A DNA stretch of 64,000 bases from Clostridia bacterium (GCA_029066845.1 JAIEFR010000016.1:1-64000); one strand, 5' to 3'. Counted from the first letter of the stretch, positions 51,822 to 61,935 are shown. The notes: generated by a model not told the origin, from the letters alone. Made by a program: numbers and translations.

Positions 51822-53014
51822 AAATCATCCTCGTTAATTACGCCTGAGCGGTAAAGCTCGAAAAGCTTATACTCTGCGTCTTTGCTTGCAACGTTATCAT
51901 AGGTAGCCTCTTTACGAGCTGCCTTTTTAAGATAATCAACCGCAGTCTTCAAATTCTTTTTTACGCCGTCGCCTTCCAGATAGCACAGCCCCAGCGCATA
52001 CTGGGCGCGGCTTTCGAATCTTTCCACCCGGGTATAGAGCTTTATGCCCTTTTTCTTATCCTGCGCAACCCCCGTGCCTTCCATATAGCACTTGCCGCAA
52101 AGATACGTGCCGTATACCGAACCTTTTTCGTGCGCCTTTTTAAACCAGTCGAAAGCCTGCTTTTCGTCCTTAGTCACGCCCTCGCCGTTCAGATACATCT
52201 CGCCGACGTGGCTGGCGGCGTTAGCACTGCCGTGCTCGTACGCGCGTTTATACCAGTACATAGCCTGCTCGTAATCGTACGTTTCGTCATCCCTTTCATA
52301 TGATTGGTAGCAAATAGCCAGATTGATTTCCGCATCGGCATAGTTTAGCTCGGCGGCTTTTAAAAGCATTTTCTTTTCGGACTCAACGTCGTCCTTGAAA
52401 GCGTAGATATCCGCTGCCTCCACCATAGCTTCAGCGTCGCCGCCATCGGCGGCTTTCAGATACCATTCCAGCGCTTTCTTGTTGCTGTTCTTTTCGTAGT
52501 AGTAATAATTTCCCAAAATCCTTTGGGCAACAGCATTGCCGTTCTCAGCATAAGGTTTTATTATGCTTACGGCTTTTTCGCCGTCCTTTTTTATCTCGGG
52601 AGCGCCGCTGTGCGAGCCGTAATAATACAGCTTGTACAGCTCTTCCAAAGCCTTCCCGTCACCCTTGTCCGCCGCACGCGTAAGCAGCTGAACAGCCAGC
52701 GCGTTATCCTTATTTTTCTGGTGGATACCCCACTCGCGGACGGCGGGGGTATAGTCCTTTTCCGCCGCGGTACGCATAAAATTTTTCCAACGGTAAAAGT
52801 CGGTCGGTATATTGTACTTGCCCACAAGCTTGCAGGCCCTTTCGTACAGCTCCTCCGCCGTAAGCGTTTTACACAGCTCGTCGGTTTCCCTGTCGGTAAC
52901 TTTTAAATTATCGTTCCCGCCGCCGTTCTTTTTGGTGCCAAGTCCCCTGATAAGACAGACGATAACGGCAATAAAAATCACAACGAAAAAGACGACGGCA
53001 AAATTCTTTAACAT
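51818..53014 (-). CDS. Membrane-anchored Sel1-repeat (TPR-like) protein
   Basis: This 398-residue protein has an N-terminal membrane anchor (about 5-25, VVFFVVIFIAVIVCLIRGL) and a polar linker. About eight Sel1/TPR-like repeats follow (AQRILGNYYYYEKNSNKKAL, AASHVGEMYLNGEGVTKDEK, AQYALGLCYLEGDGVKKNL). Such repeats form superhelices for protein contacts. It lies three bases after hslU and overlaps hisS. Its partner is unknown; co-transcription with HslUV suggests a link to proteostasis, but this is weak. Confidence 0.85.
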   Translation of the reverse strand: MLKNFAVVFFVVIFIAVIVCLIRGLGTKKNGGGNDNLKVTDRETDELCKTLTAEELYERACKLVGKYNIPTDFYRWKNFMRTAAEKDYTPAVREWGIHQKNKDNALAVQLLTRAADKGDGKALEELYKLYYYGSHSGAPEIKKDGEKAVSIIKPYAENGNAVAQRILGNYYYYEKNSNKKALEWYLKAADGGDAEAMVEAADIYAFKDDVESEKKMLLKAAELNYADAEINLAICYQSYERDDETYDYEQAMYWYKRAYEHGSANAASHVGEMYLNGEGVTKDEKQAFDWFKKAHEKGSVYGTYLCGKCYMEGTGVAQDKKKGIKLYTRVERFESRAQYALGLCYLEGDGVKKNLKTAVDYLKKAARKEATYDNVASKDAEYKLFELYRSGVINEDDL

Positions 53015-53017
53015 ATA

Positions 53018-54328
53018 TTACAGAACGTACTTCTTCAGATCGCGGTTTTTGGAAATGTTTTCAAGGTGCTCCTCAACGTACTTCTCGTTGACCTCCACGG
53101 TGATTACGGGATAGTCATTGCCGCCCGCGTTGAACGAAATATCTTCCAAAAGATACTCCATTACGGTGTGCAGTCTACGTGCGCCGATATCTTCCGACGT
53201 AGCGTTGCAAAGCTCGGCAATCTCCGCAATTTTTTCGATTGCGTCGGGCTTGAACTGCAAATCGATATTGTCCACTTTAAGCAGCGCCGCGTACTGCGTT
53301 GTTATTGCGTTCTGCGGCTGGGTGAGAATGTTTATGAAGTCCTGCTTTGTAAGGCTCTTCAGCTCCACCTGAATGGGGAACCTGCCCTGCAATTCGGGAA
53401 TTAAATCCTCCACCTTGGAAACGTGGAACGCGCCCGCCGCAATGAAAAGAATGTAGTCGGTGCGGATGGGTCCGTACTTGGTCATTACCGTACAGCCCTC
53501 GACAATGGGCAATATGTCGCGCTGAACGCCCTCGCGCGATACGTCCGCGCCCTGGTTGCCCTTGCCCGCTATCTTGTCGATTTCGTCAATGAATATTATG
53601 CCGTCATTTTCGGCGCGGCGGATTGCCTCCGCGTTTACCGCGTCGTTGTCGATAAGCTTATCCGCCTCCTCGGCAATCAGCAGGTTTTTAGCTTCCTTGA
53701 CGGATACCTTGCGCTTCTTCTTTCTGTCCATTCCCAACCCGCTGAATATGGAGCCGAGGTCGATTGCCGCGCCCTGTCCCGGGGATATTTCCAAGGGCTT
53801 GGGATTATCGGCAACTTCCAGCTCTATGACGGTGTTGTCGTATTTGCCCGCGTGTATACCGTCCACAAGGTTCTGCTCGAAAAGCTCCTTTGACATTTCG
53901 CCGCGCTCGGCTTTAAGACTTTCGGCAAGCACCTTGGCGATTTTGCGCTCGGCAACGGCGGTAGCCTTGTAGCTGACCTCCTGCGTCTTTTCCTCTTTTA
54001 CGAGGCGAATTGCGCACTCCGCAAGGTCGCGCACCATACTCTCGACGTCCCTGCCGACGTAGCCGACTTCGGTGTACTTGGTGGCTTCCACTTTAAGGAA
54101 GGGCGCCTTTACAAGCTTTGCAAGCCTGCGTGCGATTTCGGTTTTACCCACGCCCGTGGGACCCTTCATAATGATGTTTTTGGGCGTAACTTCGTCCTGC
54201 ATCTCGGGGGAGAGCTGCGAGCGGCGGTAACGGTTTCTCAGCGCTATCGCAACCGCCTTTTTGGCTTCATCCTGCCCGATGATATATTTATTGAGTTCGT
54301 GTACAATCTGCTTGGGTGTCAGATCCAT
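53018..54328 (-). CDS. hslU: ATP-dependent protease ATPase subunit HslU
   Basis: This 436-residue AAA+ unfoldase of the HslUV protease has Walker A GPTGVGKTEIARR (about 57-69), the I domain in the middle, and Walker B GIIFIDEIDKIAG. A conserved C-terminus ending in ENISKNRDLKKYVL should insert into HslV. It is separated from hslV by one membrane-protein gene. GAGG precedes the ATG. Confidence 0.95.
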   Translation of the reverse strand: MDLTPKQIVHELNKYIIGQDEAKKAVAIALRNRYRRSQLSPEMQDEVTPKNIIMKGPTGVGKTEIARRLAKLVKAPFLKVEATKYTEVGYVGRDVESMVRDLAECAIRLVKEEKTQEVSYKATAVAERKIAKVLAESLKAERGEMSKELFEQNLVDGIHAGKYDNTVIELEVADNPKPLEISPGQGAAIDLGSIFSGLGMDRKKKRKVSVKEAKNLLIAEEADKLIDNDAVNAEAIRRAENDGIIFIDEIDKIAGKGNQGADVSREGVQRDILPIVEGCTVMTKYGPIRTDYILFIAAGAFHVSKVEDLIPELQGRFPIQVELKSLTKQDFINILTQPQNAITTQYAALLKVDNIDLQFKPDAIEKIAEIAELCNATSEDIGARRLHTVMEYLLEDISFNAGGNDYPVITVEVNEKYVEEHLENISKNRDLKKYVL

Positions 54329-54356
54329 TTTAGATTACCTCGTAATTGCAATTTCT

Positions 54357-54890
54357 TTATTTGTTGTCGGCGGGGTCGTTATCTCCGCCGTTGTCCGCGT
54401 TGTTGCTGCTTTGCTCGAACAGCCTTTTCTCCTCGGCATTTCTCTTAACCGATTTTATGAACAAGAGCCTTGCCCACAGACTGCCCGCAATATATCCCGC
54501 AATGCCTATAATAAACAGCACTGCCGTAACGCCGCCGGGCACTATACCCGGATAGCACATAAATACTATGGAGATAAGAAAGCTTATCAGACTTATAACC
54601 AGTATTATTATGCAGGCAATATCCGCCGCGGTGAGCGGGCGTTTGCTTACGGGTCTGTCGATTGCAACGCCGTTGCGCTTATCCTTAGCCCTCTCTATAC
54701 AGAAGCGGGTTAAGAAACCTGCGCTCAGCAAAAAGCCGACGGCAGTTAAAATGAAAACGATAAACAGAACGCGCGGCGCGCCGGTTGCAAGGCAGATGCG
54801 CAATATAACAGCGACAAACGCTGCCAGACAAACGACCGCGGCAACCGCGCATAGAATTATTCTCTTATCGTTGGGGTGTCTGTATTTCAT
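54357..54890 (-). CDS. Unassigned 4-TM protein between hslV and hslU
   Basis: This 177-residue protein has hydrophobic segments at about 10-32, 38-60, 86-110 and 116-142. A basic cytoplasmic loop follows the second segment (IERAKDKRNG), and there is a polar Asn/Asp-rich tail (NNADNGGDNDPADNK). I know no family. It lies 3 bases after hslV and 28 bases before hslU, so it is co-transcribed with both halves of the protease. Whether it tethers HslUV to the membrane is open. Confidence 0.75.
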   Translation of the reverse strand: MKYRHPNDKRIILCAVAAVVCLAAFVAVILRICLATGAPRVLFIVFILTAVGFLLSAGFLTRFCIERAKDKRNGVAIDRPVSKRPLTAADIACIIILVISLISFLISIVFMCYPGIVPGGVTAVLFIIGIAGYIAGSLWARLLFIKSVKRNAEEKRLFEQSSNNADNGGDNDPADNK

Positions 54891-54893
54891 TTT

Positions 54894-55433
54894 TTAAATA
54901 CTTTCCACCTTAATATTATCGTTGGTGTATACGCAGATCTCGCTTGCGATTTTAAGCGACTTCTGCGCAATCTCTTCCGCCGAAAAGTCGGTGTTCTGCA
55001 CGAGTGCGCGCGCCGCCGCCAAGGCGTAGTTGCCGCCGCTGCCGATAGCCGCTATGCCGTCGTCCGGCTCGATAACCTCGCCCGTGCCCGAAACGATTAG
55101 CATACTTTCCTTGTCGGCGACTATCATCAAAGCTTCGAGCTTTCTGCCCATCTTGTCGCCGCGCCACAGCTCGGCAAGCTCCACCGCCGAACGCATAAGG
55201 TTGCCCGAGAATTTGTTGAGCATACCTTCGAACTTTTCACTCAAAGAAAAGGCGTCGGCAACCGAACCCGCAAAACCCAGAACGACCTTGCCGCCGTAAA
55301 TTCTCCTCACCTTGGTTGCGCTGTTTTTGAAAATAACGCTTTCGCCCATAGTGACCTGACCGTCGCCGGCTATCGCAATCTTTCCGTTCCTTTTAACTCC
55401 GCAAATGGTAGTTGCGTGAAATTCAACTGACAT
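54894..55433 (-). CDS. hslV: HslV peptidase subunit
   Basis: This 179-residue N-terminal-nucleophile peptidase has the core [41 protein letters not shown] and [11 protein letters not shown]. The sequence begins [12 protein letters not shown]; the TT pair aligns with the nucleophilic Thr of HslV, so a seven-residue propeptide must be removed. Bacillus ClpQ/CodW, which starts in a similar way, instead has been described as using an N-terminal Ser. The processing site here should therefore be treated as open. GGAG precedes the ATG. Confidence 0.94.
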   Translation of the reverse strand: MSVEFHATTICGVKRNGKIAIAGDGQVTMGESVIFKNSATKVRRIYGGKVVLGFAGSVADAFSLSEKFEGMLNKFSGNLMRSAVELAELWRGDKMGRKLEALMIVADKESMLIVSGTGEVIEPDDGIAAIGSGGNYALAAARALVQNTDFSAEEIAQKSLKIASEICVYTNDNIKVESI

Positions 55434-55510
55434 AATTTTAACTCCGAAAATTTTGTTATCCGATTTATAGATAAACGCGCCGCGCCCTCGGTTAAACGCC
55501 GCGGAGCATT

Positions 55511-56812
55511 TTACTCACTTATTTCTTTTACGAATTTATCTATGCTTTCCAGCGCGCGTTCGGCTAAACCCGCATAGCGCAGCTTCTTGTCGCGCACTGT
55601 TTTATCCAGAGGCTTCAATATTCCGAAATTGGCGTTCATAGGCTGGAAATTGTCCGTTTGCCCCGCAATATGCGCCGACAAAGCGCCCGAAACGGTGGTA
55701 TTGTCCGGAATAACGACCTCTTTGCCCGCAAGCTTTCTTGCCATATATACGGCGGATAGCAACCCGCTTGCCGCACTCTCTACGTACCCTTCCACGCCAG
55801 TTATCTGCCCCGCGAAAAAAGTAAGCGGGGAGGACTTTAAGGAAAAGTCCGTATTGAGCACCGTGGGCGAATTGAGATAGGTGTTGCGGTGCATAACGCC
55901 GTACCGCGTGAACTCGGCTTCTTTCAGCGCGGGGATTAAGGAGAACACCCTCTTCTGTTCGCCGAATTTCAGATTTGTCTGACAGCCGACGAGATTGTAC
56001 GTCGTGCCGTCCGCGTCTTCCTTCCTTAGCTGCAACACGGCGTAGAACCTGTTGCCGTCCTTGTCGCGCAGCCCCACGGGCTTGAACGGTCCGAAACGCA
56101 GAGTGTCCGCACCGCGCGCCGCCATTATTTCCAGCGGCATACAGCCTTCGAAAATTTCACGCTTCTCGAACGAATGAAGCTGAGCGCGCTCGGCGTTTAC
56201 AAGCTCGTAGACGAACGCCTCGTACTCCTGCTTGTCCATAGGGCAGTTGAGATAATCGTCGCCGCCCTTGCCGTATCTGTCGCCGAAAAATGCGTTATCC
56301 ATATCCACGCTCTCGCGCGTGACTATGGGTGCGGACGCGTCGTAAAAGTGAAGCGCGCCGCCCAGCTTGGTCCTTATATCTTCCGCAAGCGCATTGCACG
56401 TGAGCGGACCTGTTGCGATTATGCACGGCTCGTCGGGAATAGCCTCAACCTCGCCGCAGATTATTTGTATATTTTCCTGCTCTTTAAGCTTTTGAGTTAT
56501 GAACGCCGAAAACTTTTCCCTGTCCACGGCAAGCGCGCCGCCCGCGGGTATGCGCGAAGCTTCCGCCGCCTGCATCGTCAGCGAGCCTATCCGCCGCATT
56601 TCTTCCTTTAAAAGTCCGCACGCGTTGGAGTATGCGTCCGCCCCCTTTAAGGAGTTGGAGCACACCAGCTCGCCGAAATTTTGCGAGGAGTGTGCTGGCG
56701 TAAAGCCGTTCGGCTTTATGTCGTAAAGCTCCACCTTTACGCCGTGCGCGGCAAGGTAATATGCCGCCTCCGCGCCTGCAAGGCCCGCGCCTATGACTTT
56801 AACCGTTTTCAT
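55511..56812 (-). CDS. trmFO: Folate-dependent tRNA (uracil-5-)-methyltransferase TrmFO
   Basis: This 433-residue flavoprotein makes 5-methyluridine at tRNA position 54 using methylenetetrahydrofolate. FAD-binding [14 protein letters not shown] is at the N-terminus. The two functional cysteines lie in [13 protein letters not shown] and [11 protein letters not shown]. Its start overlaps the topA end by 14 bases, the usual Firmicutes topA-trmFO-hslV order, except that the recombinase gene codV (xerC-like) is absent. Confidence 0.95.
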   Translation of the reverse strand: MKTVKVIGAGLAGAEAAYYLAAHGVKVELYDIKPNGFTPAHSSQNFGELVCSNSLKGADAYSNACGLLKEEMRRIGSLTMQAAEASRIPAGGALAVDREKFSAFITQKLKEQENIQIICGEVEAIPDEPCIIATGPLTCNALAEDIRTKLGGALHFYDASAPIVTRESVDMDNAFFGDRYGKGGDDYLNCPMDKQEYEAFVYELVNAERAQLHSFEKREIFEGCMPLEIMAARGADTLRFGPFKPVGLRDKDGNRFYAVLQLRKEDADGTTYNLVGCQTNLKFGEQKRVFSLIPALKEAEFTRYGVMHRNTYLNSPTVLNTDFSLKSSPLTFFAGQITGVEGYVESAASGLLSAVYMARKLAGKEVVIPDNTTVSGALSAHIAGQTDNFQPMNANFGILKPLDKTVRDKKLRYAGLAERALESIDKFVKEISE

Positions 56813-59132
56813 CTTCCGCGGGTGCGGGCGCAGAATAATCGCAGCCCTTCTCCGAGCACTTCAATTCGTTGCCGCGCTTTACCACGTAGCCCTTGCCGCA
56901 CTTGGGGCACTTGTCGCCCGTGGGTACGTCCCAGCTTAAGAATTTGCATTCGGGATAGCCCGTGCAACCGTAATATATCTTGCCGTTTTTGGAGCGCATA
57001 CGGCGCATAGGCTTGCCGCACGTCGGGCACTTGCCGTCCGTGTGCTCGCCCTGCCTCGCGTTGCCGTCGGGCTTGTTGACGGGCTGCTTTGCGCCGCACG
57101 TCGGGCACTCATAATAGTTGCCGTACTTGCCCTTCTTTATGAACATAAAGCTGCCGCACTCGTGGCACTTCTCTTCGGTTATCTTCACGTCGATGGGCAA
57201 TATAGCCGAACATTCGGGGTAGTTGGGGCAGGCGAGGAACTTGCCGTACTTGCCGCTCTTGACCACCATATTCGCGCCGCACTTGGGACAGCGCACGTCG
57301 GAAATTTCCACCTCGCTCTCGCTGACTATGTTGGAGCACTTGGGATAGTTGGAGCAGGCGAGATACTTGCCGTACTTGCCCATACGCCTTATCATAACGC
57401 TTCCGCACTTCTCGCACTTGATGTCCGTTTCCTCGTCGCCGTCGCACGCGGCGGTGCGCAGCTTTTCGGCAAACGAAGGATAGAAGTCGGAAATTATCTT
57501 GTGCCAGTCAACGCCGCCTTCCTCTATCTTGTCGAGGTCCTCTTCCATTCTGGCGGTGAAATCGACGTCCATAATGTCGGTGAAATAGTGCACAAGCACG
57601 TCGGTAATCTTATAGGCAACCTCGGTGGGCACCATATATTTGCCGTCCTTTTCCACGTACTTGCGCTTGGTCAATACGGAGATTATGGAAGCGTATGTGG
57701 AAGGTCTGCCTATGCCCCTTTCGTCCATCGCCTTTACGAGCGACGCGTCGGTATAGCGCAGGGGCGGACGGGTGAACTTCTGTTCGCTGGAAAGCGCGGT
57801 GAGGTCGAGCTTGTCGCCCTCGTTGAGCGGAGGTAAAAGCTTGCCGCTCTCCTCCTCTTCGTTCTCGCCCGACTGTGCCTGCTGATACGCCGCCGTATAG
57901 CCCGCGAACAGCACGGTCTTGCCGCTTGCCTTAAATACATAGCCCGCGCTTGTCGCCTCCACCTGCATAGAGTTGTACTGCGCTTCCGCCATTTGCGAAG
58001 CGACGAAACGGTCGTATATGAGCTTGTAAATATTGTAGTGTTTTTTATCCAGATACTGCTTTACGCTTGCGGGAGTGACCTCCAGGTTTATGGGACGGAT
58101 AGCCTCGTGCGCGTCCTGCGCGCCCTTTTTGGTAGCGTAATAGTTGGGCTTTTCGGGCACGTAATCCTTGCCGTAGGTGCGCTCGATAAATTCAAGCGCG
58201 CTCTTCTGCGCCTCAACCGCAATGCGCACGGAGTCCGTTCTTATATAGGTGATGAGCGCGATATGGTCGCCGCCCACTTCCATACCTTCGTACAGATGCT
58301 GCGCAACCAACATCGTTTCGGGCGAGGACATTCCGAACTTGTTGGAAGCGTCCTGCTGCAGCGACGACGTCGTGAAAGGCGCGGGAGCGTGCTGTTTGCT
58401 TACGCCGCTCTTGACCTTGGTGACGACAAAGTTGCCGCCCTTTATTTCCGCCTCCGCCTTTGCCGCATCCTCCGCGGTCATCGATTTACCGCTCTTTTTC
58501 AGCTGATAAACAGCTTTGAAAGGCGCATATTTGGCGGGCAAATCGCGCAGCTGCGCGGTAAGCGTGTAATATTCCTCGGGAATGAACGCCGTAATCTCGC
58601 GTTCCCTGTCTACGATTAAACGCAGCGCGACCGACTGAACGCGCCCCGCGGACAGTCCGTCCTGTATGCGGTTGTTCAAAAACGGCGAAAGCTTGTAGCC
58701 CACAAGTCTGTCGAGCACGCGTCTTGCCTGCTGCGCGTCAACCAGATTGTAGTCTATCTTCCTCGGATTTTTCAAAGCGTTCTGAACCGCGCGCGGAGAA
58801 ATTTCGTTGAACTCCACCCTATTTGCGCCGTCGGGGTCCATACCCAGAACGGTCTGCAAGTGCCAGCTTATAGCCTCGCCCTCGCGGTCAGGGTCGGTTG
58901 CAAGATAGACGCGGTCGGCTTTTTTCGCCTCGTCGGTCAGTCTTTTAATGACGTCCTTTTTGTTGGGCGTAATTTCGTAATGCGGCTCGAAATTCTCGGT
59001 TATCTTGACGCCGAGAGTCTTTTCGGGCAAATCCCTTACGTGACCGCCCGAAGCGTCCACGCGGAATTTTCCCTTTAGATATTTGGAGATGGTTTTTGCC
59101 TTGGAAGGCGATTCGACAATGATTAAATCCAT
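56799..59132 (-). CDS. topA: DNA topoisomerase I with five C-terminal zinc ribbons
   Basis: This 777-residue type IA topoisomerase relaxes negative supercoils. The Toprim domain starts LIIVESPSKAKTISKYL, with YLATDPDREGEAISWHL. The catalytic Tyr is in ITYIRTDSVRI (near residue 296). From about 571, five cysteine modules follow: CEKCGS, CPKCGA, CHECGS, CPTCGK and CPKCGK. The last has the altered second pair CSEKGC. AGGTGA precedes the start, 18 bases after dprA. Confidence 0.95.
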   Translation of the reverse strand: MDLIIVESPSKAKTISKYLKGKFRVDASGGHVRDLPEKTLGVKITENFEPHYEITPNKKDVIKRLTDEAKKADRVYLATDPDREGEAISWHLQTVLGMDPDGANRVEFNEISPRAVQNALKNPRKIDYNLVDAQQARRVLDRLVGYKLSPFLNNRIQDGLSAGRVQSVALRLIVDREREITAFIPEEYYTLTAQLRDLPAKYAPFKAVYQLKKSGKSMTAEDAAKAEAEIKGGNFVVTKVKSGVSKQHAPAPFTTSSLQQDASNKFGMSSPETMLVAQHLYEGMEVGGDHIALITYIRTDSVRIAVEAQKSALEFIERTYGKDYVPEKPNYYATKKGAQDAHEAIRPINLEVTPASVKQYLDKKHYNIYKLIYDRFVASQMAEAQYNSMQVEATSAGYVFKASGKTVLFAGYTAAYQQAQSGENEEEESGKLLPPLNEGDKLDLTALSSEQKFTRPPLRYTDASLVKAMDERGIGRPSTYASIISVLTKRKYVEKDGKYMVPTEVAYKITDVLVHYFTDIMDVDFTARMEEDLDKIEEGGVDWHKIISDFYPSFAEKLRTAACDGDEETDIKCEKCGSVMIRRMGKYGKYLACSNYPKCSNIVSESEVEISDVRCPKCGANMVVKSGKYGKFLACPNYPECSAILPIDVKITEEKCHECGSFMFIKKGKYGNYYECPTCGAKQPVNKPDGNARQGEHTDGKCPTCGKPMRRMRSKNGKIYYGCTGYPECKFLSWDVPTGDKCPKCGKGYVVKRGNELKCSEKGCDYSAPAPAEDENG

Positions 59133-59150
59133 ACTTTCACCTGTCTTTGT

Positions 59151-60221
59151 TTATATTGCGGCAAACGCGTTGCCGCCCGTCCTTATTATCAGTCCTTTAA
59201 TTTCCATAAGCGAGCACAGCGTGAGCGCGTCGGTCAGAGTGACTCCCAACGCCGCGGCTATCGCTTCGGCGTGCGTTTCGCCCTGCTCTTTCAGCAGTTC
59301 GTAAACCGCCCTTTCGTCGCCGTTGAGCTCGGGCTCAATCTTCTTTTCTACCTGCTCTATTCCCAGAACGCCGAGAATATCCCCCGCGCCGTCGCACAGA
59401 TACGCGCCGCTCTTAATGAGCGCGTTACAGCCCGCACCAGAAGGCGAACCCAGTCCGTAGGGGAACGCGAAGACGTCCCTGGAATAGTTTGCCGCGTACG
59501 ACGCCGTGGACAGCGCGCCGCTCTTTTCCGCGGCGGACACGACCAGCACACCCTCCGAAAGCCCCGCTATTATGCGGTTGCGAAGCAGGAACGTATGCCT
59601 CTGCACCTTTGTTGACGGCGGGAACTCGCTTATCGACAGACCGTTTTGCTCAACCTTTCTCAGAAGATCCGCATTAGCCGCTCCGCTGTGCGAATGACCG
59701 CCGGGCAACACGCATATAACTCTGCCGTTTTTCAGCGCGCCCTTTGCCGCCGCGCCGTCCGCTCCGTCGGCTACGCCCGTGACTATGGTAAGCTTTTCGG
59801 AAAGCTCCGCGCAAATCTTTTTGCACGCTTCCGTCATCTGCGCCGTCGTCCTGCGCGAACCGACTACCGCAAACTTGCGCGTACCCAGCAGCGCCCTGTC
59901 GCCCTTCAGATAGAGCACCAGAGGCGGCGCGGGAATTTGTCCGAGATGTTCGGGATAGTCCGCGCTCTTTACGGTAGTGCACTCGACTCCCTTTTTTTCG
60001 AGAGCGGCAAGCACCTGACCGCGATACGTTTGGTCACGGAATTTTTCCCTTATTTTATTATATACTCCGCCGTCAAGCGTTTTAATCAGCGCTTCGGCAT
60101 ATTTTTGCCCGTCCTCCGCCTCGCGGTTTTCGGAAGCCAGCAGCAATTTCTTCTGCTTATAGTTTAGCTCCGCTATGCTGTCCGCGACGATTAAGTCGGT
60201 TTCTTTGCTCGTGTAATTCAT
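59151..60221 (-). CDS. dprA: DNA-processing protein DprA (Smf)
   Basis: This 356-residue protein loads RecA on incoming single-stranded DNA in transformable bacteria and is widely kept in others. The Rossmann-like domain carries FAVVGSRRTTAQM, IVTGVADGADGAAAKGAL and VCVLPGG; an N-terminal helical part precedes it. A winged helix ends the protein (about 290-356, ALGVTLTDALTLCSLMEIKG). It overlaps comM by four bases and precedes topA. Confidence 0.94.
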   Translation of the reverse strand: MNYTSKETDLIVADSIAELNYKQKKLLLASENREAEDGQKYAEALIKTLDGGVYNKIREKFRDQTYRGQVLAALEKKGVECTTVKSADYPEHLGQIPAPPLVLYLKGDRALLGTRKFAVVGSRRTTAQMTEACKKICAELSEKLTIVTGVADGADGAAAKGALKNGRVICVLPGGHSHSGAANADLLRKVEQNGLSISEFPPSTKVQRHTFLLRNRIIAGLSEGVLVVSAAEKSGALSTASYAANYSRDVFAFPYGLGSPSGAGCNALIKSGAYLCDGAGDILGVLGIEQVEKKIEPELNGDERAVYELLKEQGETHAEAIAAALGVTLTDALTLCSLMEIKGLIIRTGGNAFAAI

Positions 60222-61747
60222 CTTTCCGCCGTACTGTCGAAGTTTCTGTACGAAGTCGCTTCGAGTATGTGCTTGGGCTTTATCGTTTCCGAGCAGTCCA
60301 GATCGGCGATAGTGCGCGCGACCTTGATTATTCTTGAACGCGCCCTTGCGGAAAGGTTGAGCCTTTCGAACGCGGCGCGCAATATACTTTCGCAGTCGGG
60401 GGACAGGCGGCAGTATTCCTTTATCTGCCTTTCACCCATATCGGCGTTGACGTTCACGCCCTCCTCGCTTGAAAACCTTTCGCGCTGAATCGCCCTTGCA
60501 AGCTCCACGCGCTTTTTGACTTCCGCACTCGGCTCGCCGTCGCTTCCGCCCGCAAGCTCCTCGTATTTTACTCCGTCCACTTCAACCTGTAAATCTATTC
60601 TGTCCAGAAGGGGACCCGAAATTTTGCCGCGGTACTTCCGTATCTGCGCGGGCGTACAGGTGCAGGGCTTTTCCTTGGAGCCGTAGTTGCCGCACGGGCA
60701 GGGGTTCATACTCGCGCACAGTATAAAGTCCGCGGGGAATGTCACCGCGCCGCCCGCTCTGGCTATGGTTATCTTGCCGTCCTCCAGAGGCTGGCGCAAC
60801 GCTTCCAGCGCGCCGCGCGTATATTCGGGCAGCTCGTCTAAAAACAGCACTCCCCTGTGCGCCTTGGAAATTTCGCCCGCCTTAATCTTTGTATTTCCGC
60901 CGCCGCACAGCGAAACGGTGGTTGCCGTGTGGTGGGGCGTGCGGAAGGGGCGCAATGAGGCAATTCCGTCCTCGCCCAGTTCGCCCGAAACAGAAAGTAT
61001 CTTGGTAACTTCCAAAGCTTCCTCAAAGGTCATATCGGGCATAATGGTTGGTATGCACCGCGCAAGCATAGTTTTACCCGTACCGGGAGGGCCCGACAGG
61101 AGTATGTTGTGACCGCCCGCAACGGCTATTTCCAGCGCGCGCTTGGCAACCGCCTGTCCGCGCACCAGCGATAAATCGCAGTTGTAGGAAGCGCGCCTTT
61201 TAGCCGCCTCGAAGCTGCGCACGGGCACCGGCTCTAAGGGTGTGCCGCTCAAAAAGTCGAACGCCTCCCTTAAAGATTTTAACGCGTAAACCTCTATGCC
61301 CTTGATATAGCTCGCCTCGTTTGCGTTGCCATAGGGCACTATGAATTTTTTAAAGCCCTTGCTCTTTGCCGAAATTAATACGGGAAGTATGCCCGTCACC
61401 GCGCGCAATCCGCCGTCCAGAGCAAGCTCGCCAAGCATAACGATGCCGTCGGTATCCGCCTTTAACTGCTCGCTTGCGACAAGCAGGGATACGGCGATGG
61501 GCAGGTCGTACTGACTGCCCTCCTTTTTTATATCCGCGGGCGCGAGGTTGACGGTTATTTTGTTTACGGGAAAACGGAGCGAGCTGTTGCGTATTGCCGA
61601 AAACACCCTCTCCTTGCTCTCCTTTACGGCGGTATCGGGCAGCCCGACCAGCTCGTAGGAGACCATTCCCTTGTTTATATCCGTTTCAACTTCTACCGGC
61701 ACGCCGTCCAGCCCGACGACCGTATAACTTGCAATCTTGGATAACAT
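60218..61747 (-). CDS. ComM/YifB-type AAA+ ATPase (Mg chelatase-like)
   Basis: This 509-residue protein opens with the Lon-like ChlI domain (VGLPDTAVKESKERVFSAIR; NLAPADIKKEGSQYDLPIA). An AAA+ core follows with Walker A GPPGTGKTMLARC (about 216-228) and VLFLDELPEY. A small zinc-like cysteine set (NPCPCGNYGSKEKPCTC) and a C-terminal helical domain complete it. In naturally transformable bacteria ComM drives branch migration of donor DNA. Here it is paired with dprA. Confidence 0.93.
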   Translation of the reverse strand: MLSKIASYTVVGLDGVPVEVETDINKGMVSYELVGLPDTAVKESKERVFSAIRNSSLRFPVNKITVNLAPADIKKEGSQYDLPIAVSLLVASEQLKADTDGIVMLGELALDGGLRAVTGILPVLISAKSKGFKKFIVPYGNANEASYIKGIEVYALKSLREAFDFLSGTPLEPVPVRSFEAAKRRASYNCDLSLVRGQAVAKRALEIAVAGGHNILLSGPPGTGKTMLARCIPTIMPDMTFEEALEVTKILSVSGELGEDGIASLRPFRTPHHTATTVSLCGGGNTKIKAGEISKAHRGVLFLDELPEYTRGALEALRQPLEDGKITIARAGGAVTFPADFILCASMNPCPCGNYGSKEKPCTCTPAQIRKYRGKISGPLLDRIDLQVEVDGVKYEELAGGSDGEPSAEVKKRVELARAIQRERFSSEEGVNVNADMGERQIKEYCRLSPDCESILRAAFERLNLSARARSRIIKVARTIADLDCSETIKPKHILEATSYRNFDSTAER

Positions 61748-61814
61748 TGTTGTTCCTTAGTAAAACCATTTGTCTATCCCTCGGGTCAAAAACCCAAGTT
61801 TATCACTCCGATTA

Positions 61815-61930
61815 GAAGCGAGCAGTTCAAGGCGCGTGAGTACCACCGAAGGAGCGTACACAGAAGTACGTGACTGAGGCGGCACGGAACGCAACGCCGA
61901 AATGCGACGCTTATAAGCGGAGAAGCAAAT
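61815..61930. repeat. Probable dispersed intergenic repeat between comM and rplS
   Basis: The 219-base gap upstream of comM is not coding. It holds a GC-rich block of about 115 bases with internal complementarity (GAGCGTAC/GTACGTGAC; GCGTTG/CAACGC). It resembles intergenic repeats I associate with Clostridia genomes, but I cannot verify another copy here. Confidence 0.35.
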
Positions 61931-61935
61931 TAAAA

